From positions 1 to 35,803 of the forward strand of contig JACQFT010000246.1 of assembly GCA_016199925.1 (NCBI GenBank): DNA of 35,803 nt, read 5' to 3'. Below are positions 26,701-34,808 of the stretch, piece by piece. Position 1 is the stretch's first letter, and each line of letters opens with the position of its first letter. The notes under the pieces were generated by a model. It worked only from the letters and a program-made list of their open reading frames with translations, was not told where the DNA came from and made no database searches. The DNA comes from Opitutia bacterium (GTDB lineage Bacteria; Verrucomicrobiota; Verrucomicrobiia; Opitutales; Opitutaceae). The position numbers and the translations under genes were made by a program.

Positions 26701-27656
26701 CCGACATCGCGCATCAGCTCGACTGGGAGCACATCGACCTCGTGGTCTGCAACACGCTCGTGAGCTTCTGGGGCGTGCATCTCGCCCGGCGCGCGGGCAA
26801 GCCCTCGATGTTCTACATTCACGAAAGCTCGTCGATCTTCCGGTTCTTCGAGCAAAAACTGCGGCTGGAAATGCACCGGCTCGTCGGGCAGGCGTTCGAA
26901 CAGACCACCGCCGCGCTGTTTCTCTGCCAGGCCACCCGCGCCTACTACGAGGATCACAATCTCCACGGCAATTTCCGCCTCGTGCCGAGCTGGATCCGGA
27001 TCGAAACGATGGAGGAGTTTCGCCGCACGCACGCGCGCGCCGAACTGCGGCGGAAACACGGATTCGCCGACCACGACGTCGTCATCGCGAACATCGGCAC
27101 CGTCTGCGAGCGGAAGGGACAGCACATTTTCATTCGGGCCGTCGATCACTTCAACCACCACAATCGCGGCCGCGGGCCGGTCAAGTTCGTGCTCGTCGGC
27201 GCCCGGCCGGGCATCTACCTCGACCTGCTCCAGGGCGACATCGCCAAGCTCGGCTTGGAAAACCTCACCCTCGTCCCCGAGACGAACGAGGTGTTCGACT
27301 TCTTTGTGCTGGCGGACCTGTTCGTCTGCACGAGCTACGAGGAGTCGTTCCCGCGCGTCGTGATGGAGGCGATGGCGTTCCGCACGCCGATCGTGACGAC
27401 CGACGTGCACGGCATCGCCGACATGGTGCGGCAGCGCGCCGAGGCGTATCTGGTCGCCGCCGGCGACGTCGAAGGTCTCTCGCGCATGATGCGCACCTGC
27501 CTCGCGAAGGAACGCAGCGGAAAATCCCTGACCCCAACCGCCTACTCGAAGGCGCTGCGGTATTACGATTATCACAAGGTGCTGCCGCGCCATGTGGCGC
27601 TCGCCCGCGAGGCCGTGCTGGCCGAAAGTGAGCCGGCCTCTCCGAACAAAGATTAA
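23751..27656 (+). CDS. GT2-GT2-GT4 fusion glycosyltransferase with a dead first GT2 domain
   Basis: The predicted product has 1,301 residues from the GTG at 23751 (VNENSAYIFDIEEP). Residues 1-320 hold the two beta modules (WISGWFVSK, FGLPREN; PFFGALEDP, LRVNGWIIHQ). The first GT2 domain begins at about 377 (FAVLVDTAG) and keeps YTDEDLMDD, but DHDD of its paralogue is PGHS near 457 and IADDAS is FVGEHC, so metal and nucleotide binding should be lost. The second GT2 starts at about 628 (VTIVIPTRDK), with HLNNDVN near 718, GACLLTR and YNDVDYCLR near 825, and looks active. The GT4 starts at about 910 (LLLTHNLNLEGAPLFLL), with CERKGQH near 1119 and an EX7E motif in TSYEESFPRVVMEAMAF near 1193, also intact. 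It is therefore probably bifunctional. The gene is the same type as 6544-10542 and closes the GW-GT4 series. Confidence 0.92.
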   Translation: MNENSAYIFDIEEPCRWTFDGEPVWISGWFVSKTGAVFSDIRAVIDGVPHLGIFGLPRENIERQHRGYFGLPHCGFSLRVRPPRGAKLLRLELLDAGQHWVEIWRTKLKVRRGPRPGARLQLELLPAQLERLLQARRADPTGDLRAIAEQLAADIATVPLDTLPNPPFFGALEDPLAFGGSQFGKLRVNGWIIHQEQRITRLLASTHPLVENAMDYGHRERAEAGRLFPDHPSAARSQFFGMVDIDEHVPDPVCLKIFADLEDGTRHLVFVRRFQQRSCTQLEKPRPAFSRATFAEIALIFFAACRRRHIRLGAPGPLWRAGWQAYREFRRDAPPVIIPHTETPYAAWARTNRLTPRLAQTLADAVQQTAAAGGPRFAVLVDTAGCSDPQLRELAASLDAQLFPNWEAWFVGEHCPPLANARCHFERSAGPKDLARALNSAAHQAQATHLALLPGHSRLSPDAFAEIARQLAAQPDLELVYTDEDLMDDRGARSAPKFKPEWSPTLALSGLFPGNLCVVRMNRFVAAGSFRDTFSFVPWFDLLLRVGDQLTTAQVAHLPLVCHHGRASVAPEVDLADPSVEQTRQALAEAARRRGWAATAFLPEIAHHRRLRCHQLRWDEKILTRLQVTIVIPTRDKLHLLQECIELLDETVDWRFVKLVIVDDHSRDADAVNYLGAIQRRNDLLCTVVRPPDPGAPFNYSRLVNAALPHIDTPLVLHLNNDVNALERGWLEEMVGWFTQPDVGVVGAKLVYPEKSLNHTGIIVGPHGGLADTPYAKVFERDVPEIEWHSLAREVSAVTGACLLTRTEIYRALGGFDEADFGVSYNDVDYCLRVRAAGHRVIYTPQAKLMHWGSATRGVTFDEAEHIAFVRRYPSCRDPYCSPHLELRDGKLACRGAVHARPDRAGQLRLLLLTHNLNLEGAPLFLLEYATYLAREAGFHLEVLAAQDGPLRAAYEALGAHITLVDAAPLYAAADEEIFHGRIADIAHQLDWEHIDLVVCNTLVSFWGVHLARRAGKPSMFYIHESSSIFRFFEQKLRLEMHRLVGQAFEQTTAALFLCQATRAYYEDHNLHGNFRLVPSWIRIETMEEFRRTHARAELRRKHGFADHDVVIANIGTVCERKGQHIFIRAVDHFNHHNRGRGPVKFVLVGARPGIYLDLLQGDIAKLGLENLTLVPETNEVFDFFVLADLFVCTSYEESFPRVVMEAMAFRTPIVTTDVHGIADMVRQRAEAYLVAAGDVEGLSRMMRTCLAKERSGKSLTPTAYSKALRYYDYHKVLPRHVALAREAVLAESEPASPNKD

Positions 27657-27945
27657 ATTACGGAACGCCACTATTATATATCAAAACCCGATAGCGGGCG
27701 TTCGGCGCTCGGTTGTCCCTGTGAGGTCCAAGCCGCTCGATGCGGGTGAATCCAAGCAAGTGAGCCGAAGCCGACCAAGATATTTTACCATCGCCATGCG
27801 CAAAATGCCGCGTTGCCTACCGCATTGCGCCCATGGCTAATTATAAGAAATATTCCGTTGGGTTCCCCGCCATCGGTGGCGCGCTCTGTCGGCCAGAAGT
27901 CTGGCGCTTGAACCAGTCCGGCACCGGAAAGATTTTCCCTCGGGT
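27657..27945 (+). other. Lower-GC leader region before the GT-C group
   Basis: This gap is visibly richer in A and T than the rest (TATTATATAT near 27672-27681, ATATTTTACC near 27779-27788). It contains two small inverted repeats close to the next gene. CGCCA/TGGCG lies at 27868-27872 and 27877-27881, around TCGG. GCCAGA/TCTGGC lies at 27892-27897 and 27900-27905. TATTAT at 27672-27677 could be a -10 element, without a convincing -35. A short open frame across 27592-27840 mostly overlaps the end of the upstream gene and shows no coding character. I see no gene here. Confidence 0.5.
27868..27905. repeat. Two short inverted repeats in the leader of the GT-C group
   Basis: A five-base stem (CGCCA/TGGCG, loop TCGG) and a six-base palindromic pair (GCCAGA/TCTGGC) lie 41-78 bases before the ATG at 27946. 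GCGC at 27881-27884 and at 27904-27907 could extend the second structure. They may form RNA hairpins or bind a regulator. Confidence 0.35.
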
Positions 27946-29973
27946 ATGAAATTGTTCAGCAAAACGTCTCCCGCGCTGTTGGTCTTCTTCGGCGTTTTTT
28001 TCGTCACCTTGTTGTTTTCCGCCTTTACCAACCATATCTGGGAAGACTATTTCATCACCTACCGGTCCAGTAAGAATCTGGCGACCGGTCACGGCTTGGT
28101 TTTCAACCACGGTGAGAAGCTCCATACGTTCACGTCGCCTCTAGGTGTCTTGCTCCCGGCCGTCTGCAGCTTGCTCACCGCGAACCGTTCCGATGTCGGG
28201 GCGCTTTGGCTATTTCGGATCATGTGCGCGCTGGCCTTGGGTGGAGCCGCCGTGTTTTTGCTGCAAACGGCGACCATACTGCGCTACAGCGGCCTCGTGG
28301 CTCTTTTCGTCGTCACTTGGTTTGGCACGGATGCGAAGATCCTCGATTTCTCCAGCAACGGCATGGAGACGGCGTTCATGATGCTTTTTCTCGCCTATGC
28401 ATTCTGGGCGCATCTGTCTCCCGAACCACGGCAATGGCGTCATCTCGGTTTGGCTTGGTCCGGCCTCATGTGGACGCGGCCTGACAGTTTCGTTTATGTG
28501 GGCCTGCTCGCGGCCGGTTTTTGGTTTTTCAACGAGCCGGCGGGTTCCAAACGCAGCCGGAGTGAATTGCTCGCGGTTTATCTGAAAGCGGGACTGCTCA
28601 CCACGCTGCTCTATGCGCCGTGGCTCGCGTGGGCCGCGTGGTATTACGGCACGCCGGTGCCGCACACGATCATCGCGAAGGGAGGGATCGGCGATCCGCA
28701 CACGCTCACGGGACTTCTCCTAACGGCCGTCAGACTTCCCTACTTGGCGTGGACTCAATCTGCGTCGCTCGAACTGGCCTTTCTGCCGTCCTACTATATG
28801 ATTGGAGATTGGCCCAACACGACCATCATAGCTTCGCGCGTGCTGGCGACTATCTGCGCCTTGCTCTGGCTGGTGCCCAAAGCGCGGTTGGAAACACGCG
28901 TGGCTTCATTCGCGTTCTTCGGAGCCCATGTTTATCTGACCTATTTCCCCTATTTTCCGTTTCCATGGTATCTGCCCAGCACGACCATTCTCGGTTTCAT
29001 TTGTCTTGGTGGGGTATTGGCGCAAGCCGTGGGCACCGTGGCGCGCGCAAATTTCGCGCGAGGGGTGGCGATCAGCTTGGCGTCTCTCTTTCTGGCGCTT
29101 AGTCTGTGGTCGACCGTCCAGGTTGCCCGGCAGGTGAAAGCCCAGCAGACAATCGTTGAGGAGGGTAATCGACGCCGCATCGGTGAGTGGTTGCATGAAC
29201 ACGCCGCGCGCGGTGACACCGTTTTCATGGAGCCGCTCGGCTATATCGGTTTTTACTCTGGCCTGAAGACCTACGATTTTCCAGGCATGTCCTCCAGCGA
29301 GATGGTCCGTGCGCGCAAGCTGGTCGGCAACGAGTGGAGCGTGCTTATCCAATACCTTCAACCAATCTGGCTCGTGCTGCGCCCGTCGGAAGTAGAGCGA
29401 ATAAACCGCGAGACCCCCGGACTCCTGCGCGACGCTTACCAAATGGCGCAGGAATTCAATCGGTTGGCTGACGTGGAAAAACTTGAGACCTATGGCAAGC
29501 GATATCTTGAACTCGACTCTCGGTTCACCGTCTACCACCGCAACCGGCAACTCCGTCACGACGCGCCTTACGCCGAAATCTCCAGCCTCTATCCGTCGCC
29601 GATGCAGAACATCGAAGGCTTTGAAATGCTCATGGTGCATGCGCCGGGCGTGATGGTGGTCAGAATTCCTCCAGACGCCAAATTCGTGGACGGGCACTAT
29701 GGGTTTTCGCCCGGTGCCGACGAAGGGGAACCTCGCACCGACGGGGCTGTTTTCCGCATCGAACTGAGATCACGCGATCGCAGCGTCACGCTGTTGAACG
29801 AAGCCGTCGACCCTGCGACGCTTCCCGAACATCGCAAAGTGCAGCACTACCATTTGGCGCTCCCGGCTGATCGAGAGGCCGACTCTGCCCTGACTTTTCT
29901 TACCCTGCCCGGCAACACCACCACCAAGGACTGGACGCATTGGAGCGTTCCGGATTTCCACGCCAAACCCTGA
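27946..29973 (+). CDS. GT-C membrane glycosyltransferase, AftB-like N-terminus
   Basis: The predicted product has 675 residues and starts at the ATG at 27946 (MKLFSKTSPALL). After the first membrane helix comes HIWEDYFITYRSSKNL (E33, D34), then GHGLVFNHGEKLHTFTSPLG. This is the acidic-loop pattern of AftB-like and related polyprenyl-phosphate-sugar-dependent GT-C transferases. Many hydrophobic helices follow to about residue 400. The extracytoplasmic C-terminal region ends in a beta-rich domain with MLMVHAPGVMVVRIPPDA, GHYGFSPGA, RTDGAVF and KDWTHW, which matches the module in the other GT-C proteins of the window. It probably transfers a sugar from a lipid-phosphate donor in the periplasm. 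Codon use and leader are more AT-rich than the neighbours, hinting at a separate origin. Its TGA shares one base with the next ATG (ATGATG-like overlap at 29971-29975). Confidence 0.87.
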   Translation: MKLFSKTSPALLVFFGVFFVTLLFSAFTNHIWEDYFITYRSSKNLATGHGLVFNHGEKLHTFTSPLGVLLPAVCSLLTANRSDVGALWLFRIMCALALGGAAVFLLQTATILRYSGLVALFVVTWFGTDAKILDFSSNGMETAFMMLFLAYAFWAHLSPEPRQWRHLGLAWSGLMWTRPDSFVYVGLLAAGFWFFNEPAGSKRSRSELLAVYLKAGLLTTLLYAPWLAWAAWYYGTPVPHTIIAKGGIGDPHTLTGLLLTAVRLPYLAWTQSASLELAFLPSYYMIGDWPNTTIIASRVLATICALLWLVPKARLETRVASFAFFGAHVYLTYFPYFPFPWYLPSTTILGFICLGGVLAQAVGTVARANFARGVAISLASLFLALSLWSTVQVARQVKAQQTIVEEGNRRRIGEWLHEHAARGDTVFMEPLGYIGFYSGLKTYDFPGMSSSEMVRARKLVGNEWSVLIQYLQPIWLVLRPSEVERINRETPGLLRDAYQMAQEFNRLADVEKLETYGKRYLELDSRFTVYHRNRQLRHDAPYAEISSLYPSPMQNIEGFEMLMVHAPGVMVVRIPPDAKFVDGHYGFSPGADEGEPRTDGAVFRIELRSRDRSVTLLNEAVDPATLPEHRKVQHYHLALPADREADSALTFLTLPGNTTTKDWTHWSVPDFHAKP

Positions 29974-32372
29974 TGCCCCGACGCGACTCCCAACGATTGG
30001 TGCTACTCGGACTCGTGCTCTTGCTCGGCGCATGGGTGTTCTGGCTGCGCTGGCCGGGCTTGGCGTTTTCCGTCTGGAATGTCGACGAAGCCATCCATGC
30101 CGCCGCCGCCCGGACGATTCTCGACGGCGGCGTGCTCTATCGCGACGCCATCGACCAACGCACGCCCCTGACCTATTACGCCGTGGCCGGCCTGTTTCGG
30201 GTTTTCGGCGAGAACAATGCCTGGGCCCTGCACGCGGCCACCGCGGGACTGATCGCGCTGACCGCGGCGGGACTTTTTCTGATCGGCCGGCGCTGGCCCG
30301 GGTCGATGTCCGGGGGGTGGGCCGCGGCGGTTTTCTGCGCCCTGTCGACGAATCTCTTTTTTGCCGGCGACGCTTTTGCGGCCAACACCGAGTGGGCGGT
30401 CGCGTTTTTCACGACTTGGTCGGTCTGGTGGTTCTGGCGCAACTGGGAAGGCGCGAAGTTCTGGCCGGCTTTCGGCGCCGGCGCGGGCTTCGGCTGCGCC
30501 TTTCTCGCGAAGCAGCCCGGGATGCTCGACTTCGGCGCGCCGCTCGCCGTGGTCGTCTGTCTCTGGCGCCAGCGTCGCTTGAGCGGTGCGGCGGCGGGCA
30601 CGCTGCTGGGCGGCCTCGTCGCCGGATTCGGGACGGTGACCGTGGCCACGTTCGCCTACTTCGCCGCGCACGGCACGCTCTGCGATTTCTACCAATACGC
30701 CTGGACCTACAACCTCGTTTACTACGGGCCGGAGATCACGTTCGGCGACCGTGTTTTCGCGTTCGCCGCGATCGTCCCCAAATTGTGGACCCACTATCCG
30801 GCGATCCTGGCGGCCCTGCTGCTGGCGGCCGGTTCGGCGCTGGTGCAACTGGTGCAACAACGTCCGACGCCCGCGGAGGAGCTGGAGAATCCACCCACCC
30901 TGTTTTTGCTTTTGTGGGTCGCGCTCTCGCTCGCCGGCGCGGCGGCGAGCGGCCGCGACTACGACCACTATTACATCCAGTGCTTGCCGGCCCTTTCGCT
31001 GCTGGCCGCCGCCGGCCTCGCGCGCGCCGGCGAAGGCTGGCGCTCGCACCTGGGTCGCTGGCAAAAATATGGCGCCGGACTCCTGCTGCTCGCGGCCGGG
31101 TGGAGCGTGCTCGTGTCGCCCGTGCGGGGGCGTTCGCCCGCCGGGCTCGCGCCGGACCCGGCGTTGCGGTCGGCGGATTTTGTCCGGCGACTCACCGCGC
31201 CCGACGAACGCATTTTCGTTTGGGGCTACAACCCCGACATCTATCTTTTCGCCGACCGCAAACCGGCTTCGCGTTTTCTCTACTGTTCGTTCCTGACGGG
31301 CCTGATCCCCTGGACCAACTTCGCGCCGGGAGTGGACACCCGCTACGCCATCGTGCCCGGCACGATGGAAACCCTGCTCGCCGAGCTGGAGGAACGGCGG
31401 CCGACCTTTCTGGTCGACTGCAGCGCCGGTCCGCACCGGCGGTTCGACAAATATCCGCTCGCGATGTTTCCGCGGCTGAACGCTTGGGTCGAAGCACACT
31501 ACTCGGTCGCCGAGCCCGAGCAGTTTGTGCCGCAGGGCTTCCGGCTCTTCTTGGTCAACGATTCAGCCCGCCGCGCTCCCGTGCGGCTCGCGGGCGGGCC
31601 GGCCGGCAGCAACCTGACTGCGGCCGGTGTTTCAGGTCCGCCGCAGGTCGATCCCGTGCCGACCGAATTCGCGCTGGTCGGCGCGGAAACCGGCGGTCGG
31701 CTCCAGCGGCTGGAGTTGCTCATCAACGGCACGCCGTTCGACGCCGTGAGTTTTCAGCCGACGCAGACCATGTCGGTGCGGATGCGCGTGCCCTTTGATC
31801 GCCTCGGTGCGGGCAAATATCGGCTGGCCGTGCGCGCCGTCGCTGCGAATGGCGAATCGCGCGTCGGCGACGCCCTCGCCGTGGAGTGCGGCGCCGCGGC
31901 CCTTGGCGCCGCACAGGCCGCCGAATTCGCCTTGCCGCACCTGGCCGCGACCGTCCCGCCGCTCAAAGTGCGCGCGCCGAACGGCGCCCAGGCCCGGATG
32001 GAGGAAGGGCGGATGGTTTACTTCGCCCACGCGCCGTCGATGCTCGCCTACGAATTGCCCGCCGGCGCGACCGCGATCCGCGGCCGCTACGGTTTCCGCC
32101 CCGGAGCGTGGGCCGCGACCAACCCCGGCCGCACCGACGGCGCGGATTTTTCGATCTCGCTAATTCGCCCCGGCGGCACCCCTCTGCTGTTGCATCATCG
32201 CGCACTTCGTCCGGTCGAGCAACCCGCCGACCGGGCCGAACAGGAATTCAACCTCACCCTCCCCGCCGGCGCCCGTGGTCGGCTGGAGTTCAACATCACC
32301 CCGGGCCCGGCGGGCAGCGCCGCCAGCGACTGGACTTACTGGGCGGACCTCCTGCTGATCAGTTCCCACTAG
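29973..32372 (+). CDS. GT-C membrane glycosyltransferase, ArnT/PMT-like, with NPCBM-like C-terminus
   Basis: The predicted product has 799 residues from the ATG at 29973 (MPRRDSQRLVLLG), which overlaps the previous stop by one base. An upstream in-frame TTG at 29940 is less likely. A first membrane helix (LVLLGLVLLLGAWVFWL) precedes WNVDEAIHAAAARTIL (D38, E39), then GGVLYRDAIDQRTPLTYY, the classic acidic first loop of ArnT/PMT-type glycosyltransferases. Further hydrophobic helices reach about residue 390. The periplasmic part has an additional beta-rich stretch and a final domain with MVYFAHAPSMLAYELPAGA, RTDGADFSI, PADRA and ASDWTYWADLLL, as in its neighbours. It should transfer sugar from a polyprenyl-phosphate carrier; the acceptor is unknown. 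Confidence 0.88.
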   Translation: MPRRDSQRLVLLGLVLLLGAWVFWLRWPGLAFSVWNVDEAIHAAAARTILDGGVLYRDAIDQRTPLTYYAVAGLFRVFGENNAWALHAATAGLIALTAAGLFLIGRRWPGSMSGGWAAAVFCALSTNLFFAGDAFAANTEWAVAFFTTWSVWWFWRNWEGAKFWPAFGAGAGFGCAFLAKQPGMLDFGAPLAVVVCLWRQRRLSGAAAGTLLGGLVAGFGTVTVATFAYFAAHGTLCDFYQYAWTYNLVYYGPEITFGDRVFAFAAIVPKLWTHYPAILAALLLAAGSALVQLVQQRPTPAEELENPPTLFLLLWVALSLAGAAASGRDYDHYYIQCLPALSLLAAAGLARAGEGWRSHLGRWQKYGAGLLLLAAGWSVLVSPVRGRSPAGLAPDPALRSADFVRRLTAPDERIFVWGYNPDIYLFADRKPASRFLYCSFLTGLIPWTNFAPGVDTRYAIVPGTMETLLAELEERRPTFLVDCSAGPHRRFDKYPLAMFPRLNAWVEAHYSVAEPEQFVPQGFRLFLVNDSARRAPVRLAGGPAGSNLTAAGVSGPPQVDPVPTEFALVGAETGGRLQRLELLINGTPFDAVSFQPTQTMSVRMRVPFDRLGAGKYRLAVRAVAANGESRVGDALAVECGAAALGAAQAAEFALPHLAATVPPLKVRAPNGAQARMEEGRMVYFAHAPSMLAYELPAGATAIRGRYGFRPGAWAATNPGRTDGADFSISLIRPGGTPLLLHHRALRPVEQPADRAEQEFNLTLPAGARGRLEFNITPGPAGSAASDWTYWADLLLISSH

Positions 32373-32408
32373 ACGACATGAACAACTTTTGCCAATTAGG
32401 GAACTCCT

Positions 32409-34772
32409 ATGGCTGCTGAACCCACTCCCCCCTTGATCCCCGCCCCGCTCGCGAAGGCTCTGGGCTGGGGCGCGCTGTATGCGTTGCTCATCGCCGTCTC
32501 CTTCACCTTTCCGTTGATGCCGTCGGCGGAGCTTGATCCGTCCTGGCGCATGGCGCTGGGCTACTTCTTCAACCACGGCATGCAGTTCGGGCGCGACGTG
32601 ATCTTTACCTACGGGCCGCTCGGCTTCCTGATGGGCAAGACTTTTTCCGGCCTGCAATTCTGGAGTCTCCTCGTCGGGCAAGGCGTGCTCGCGGTCATCG
32701 CCGCCACCGTGATCCTCTGGCAGGGGCGCCGTCTCGACGGCAGCAGCCGCATCATCTACTTCGCCTTCTTCCTCCTGTTCGGCACGACCTATGAGGATGC
32801 CCTGCACATGCTGGTCATCGGCATCCTCGGGTTCGAGCTGCTCCGCAACGGGCACGCGCCGTGGAAGCACCGCACCGCCGTCATCGCGGTGGTGCTCGCG
32901 TTCTACGGCCAGATCAAGTTCACGGATTTTCTGCTCGGGCTGATCGCCGTCACGATCGCGGCGGCCTACGGAATTTGGCGGCGCCGCCGGCGCGAATCGG
33001 CCCTGCTCGTCCTCTGGTTTCTGGGCGCTTACCTGGCGATCTGGGTGCTGTGCGGACAGAATCTCGACAATCTGCCTGCCTATTTTTCGGGCTCATGGCA
33101 GATCAGCGACGGCTATGTCTGGGCCATGGGCTTCCCCTCGCCCGAAGCGCCGCTCTGGAAGGCGCTCGTCATCCTCGCCGCCCTGGCCGGCTACGGCGCC
33201 CTGCATCTGTTCCTCAACCCCGACAAGCCCCGCGCCGCGGCCAACGCGCTGTTCTTCGGCGCCTTCGTGTTTCTCAACTGGAAGCACGGCTTCGTGCGCG
33301 CCGACGGCCACATGATCGGGTTTTTCTACTGCGCGCTCCTTCCGATCATCGCCTACCCGACTCTGCTCGAAGATCCGCCGCGCCTGCGCGTGGCGCATCG
33401 CTGGGCTTTTCTCGGCGCGCTGCTGCTCAGCTTGTGGGGATTGGAAAACGCCCTCCCCGGCGTCGTGCGCGAGTCGCTGGGCCTTTTTCAAGCCAAGGCC
33501 TGGGGCAACCTCGAATCCGTTTTCCGCTGGCAAAGTTTCCGGCAAAACTACCGCGACCACCTCACCGTCGCCCGCCAGGCCGCCGACCTCGCCCAAACCC
33601 GCGAGCTGGTCGGCGACGCGACGGTGGATATCCTCGGCTTCGAGCAGGGCGTGGCGCTCTTCAACAAATTCAACTACCGCCCCCGCCCGGTGATCCAAAG
33701 CTACTCGGCCTACACTCCGAAGCTGGCCCGGCTGAACGGCGACTTCTACGCCTCCGACCGGGCGCCCGAGTTCGTGCTGATGAAGACCCAGACCATCGAC
33801 GGCCGGCTGCCGACGATGGACGACTCCGAAGTGCTGCTGATTCTCGCCCACCGCTACGACTACCTCCAGACCGACCGCGGATTCCAGCTCTGGAAACGGA
33901 GCGACCGCCCCTTCGACCGCACCACCATCACGCCGAAGCCCCTGCGCCAAGCCACCGTGGAGCTGGGCACCCAGCTCCTGTTCGAAGATCTCTCGGCGCA
34001 ACCCCTGTGGCTGCGCGTGGACTTGCAGCCGTCGTTCCTCGGCCGGCTCCGCAGCTTTTTCTACAAACCGCCGCAGGTGACGCTCACGATTCAGGACGTC
34101 GCCGGCAATCCCCGCAGCTACCTCATGCCGCTGCCGCAGGGCCGCACCGGATTTATCCTCAGCCCCATCGTCGAAGACACCGTCGACTACATGCATTTCG
34201 CCAGCAACCGGCCGGAAAAAGCCGTGCGCGGCATCACGCTCTCCGTCGCGCCCGCCGACCGGAAATTTTTCGCCCCGGCGGCCCGGGTGGAAATCTCCGG
34301 CTTGCCCCCGGCTTACTCGGGCCTGAAATACTTCACCAACATCAACGAGAAACTGTTCCACATGTTCAAGAACTACCCCGTCGCCTTTGACTCGGCGACC
34401 GGCTTCTCCGAATCCATGATCGACGGCAAGGAGGTCGCCGTGATGCACGCGCCCAGCCAGATGGTGTTCGATCTCCCCGCCGGCGCCACCATCATCAGCG
34501 GCCAGTTCGGCATGCTCGAAGGCACCTACACCAACGGCGGCAAAACCAACGGCGCCGTCTTTGTCGTCTATTGGTCCAACGGCTCCGACCGCGTCGACCT
34601 GTTCCAAAAATATCTGAACCCGGTGAGCAAATTCGAGGACCGCGGCCTCCACGACTTCAAGGCGAAGCTCACCGGCCTCACCGGCGGCAAACTTTACCTC
34701 GAGGTGAAACCCGGCCCCTACAACGACCACGCGTGGGACTGGACGGCCTGGACCGACATCCGGATCAAGTAG
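32409..34772 (+). CDS. GT-C-like polytopic membrane protein with NPCBM-like C-terminus
   Basis: The predicted product has 787 residues from the ATG at 32409 (MAAEPTPPLIPAP); an AGGGA about eight bases before it is a modest ribosome-binding site. The N-terminal loop reads ELDPSWRMALGYFF, then GRDVIFTYGPLGFL, a conserved pattern of a little-studied family of polytopic proteins that look like GT-C enzymes, with Asp43 as the candidate catalytic residue. About half of the protein is hydrophobic helices. From about 670 the C-terminal domain has VAVMHAPSQMVFDLPAGA, TNGAVFVV, EDRGLHD and the end AWDWTAWTDIRIK, shared with four other proteins here. A role in sugar transfer or in assembly of the glycan at the membrane is inferred from the context and the shared module. 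It follows the previous stop by 36 bases. Confidence 0.82.
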   Translation: MAAEPTPPLIPAPLAKALGWGALYALLIAVSFTFPLMPSAELDPSWRMALGYFFNHGMQFGRDVIFTYGPLGFLMGKTFSGLQFWSLLVGQGVLAVIAATVILWQGRRLDGSSRIIYFAFFLLFGTTYEDALHMLVIGILGFELLRNGHAPWKHRTAVIAVVLAFYGQIKFTDFLLGLIAVTIAAAYGIWRRRRRESALLVLWFLGAYLAIWVLCGQNLDNLPAYFSGSWQISDGYVWAMGFPSPEAPLWKALVILAALAGYGALHLFLNPDKPRAAANALFFGAFVFLNWKHGFVRADGHMIGFFYCALLPIIAYPTLLEDPPRLRVAHRWAFLGALLLSLWGLENALPGVVRESLGLFQAKAWGNLESVFRWQSFRQNYRDHLTVARQAADLAQTRELVGDATVDILGFEQGVALFNKFNYRPRPVIQSYSAYTPKLARLNGDFYASDRAPEFVLMKTQTIDGRLPTMDDSEVLLILAHRYDYLQTDRGFQLWKRSDRPFDRTTITPKPLRQATVELGTQLLFEDLSAQPLWLRVDLQPSFLGRLRSFFYKPPQVTLTIQDVAGNPRSYLMPLPQGRTGFILSPIVEDTVDYMHFASNRPEKAVRGITLSVAPADRKFFAPAARVEISGLPPAYSGLKYFTNINEKLFHMFKNYPVAFDSATGFSESMIDGKEVAVMHAPSQMVFDLPAGATIISGQFGMLEGTYTNGGKTNGAVFVVYWSNGSDRVDLFQKYLNPVSKFEDRGLHDFKAKLTGLTGGKLYLEVKPGPYNDHAWDWTAWTDIRIK

Positions 34773-34808
34773 CCCGCCGGCCGCCCACCGCCCCGCCGGA
34801 CCTCTCCG

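Noticed and set aside
27592-27840. Small open frame at the end of the second fusion gene and into the leader
   Set aside because: Its first part overlaps the fusion gene in another frame and the rest is low-complexity leader without any motif.
32378-32419. Twelve-codon upstream frame (MNNFCQLGNSYGC) overlapping the start at 32409
   Set aside because: It has no ribosome-binding site, and a frame of this length is expected by chance. It is kept only as a remark.
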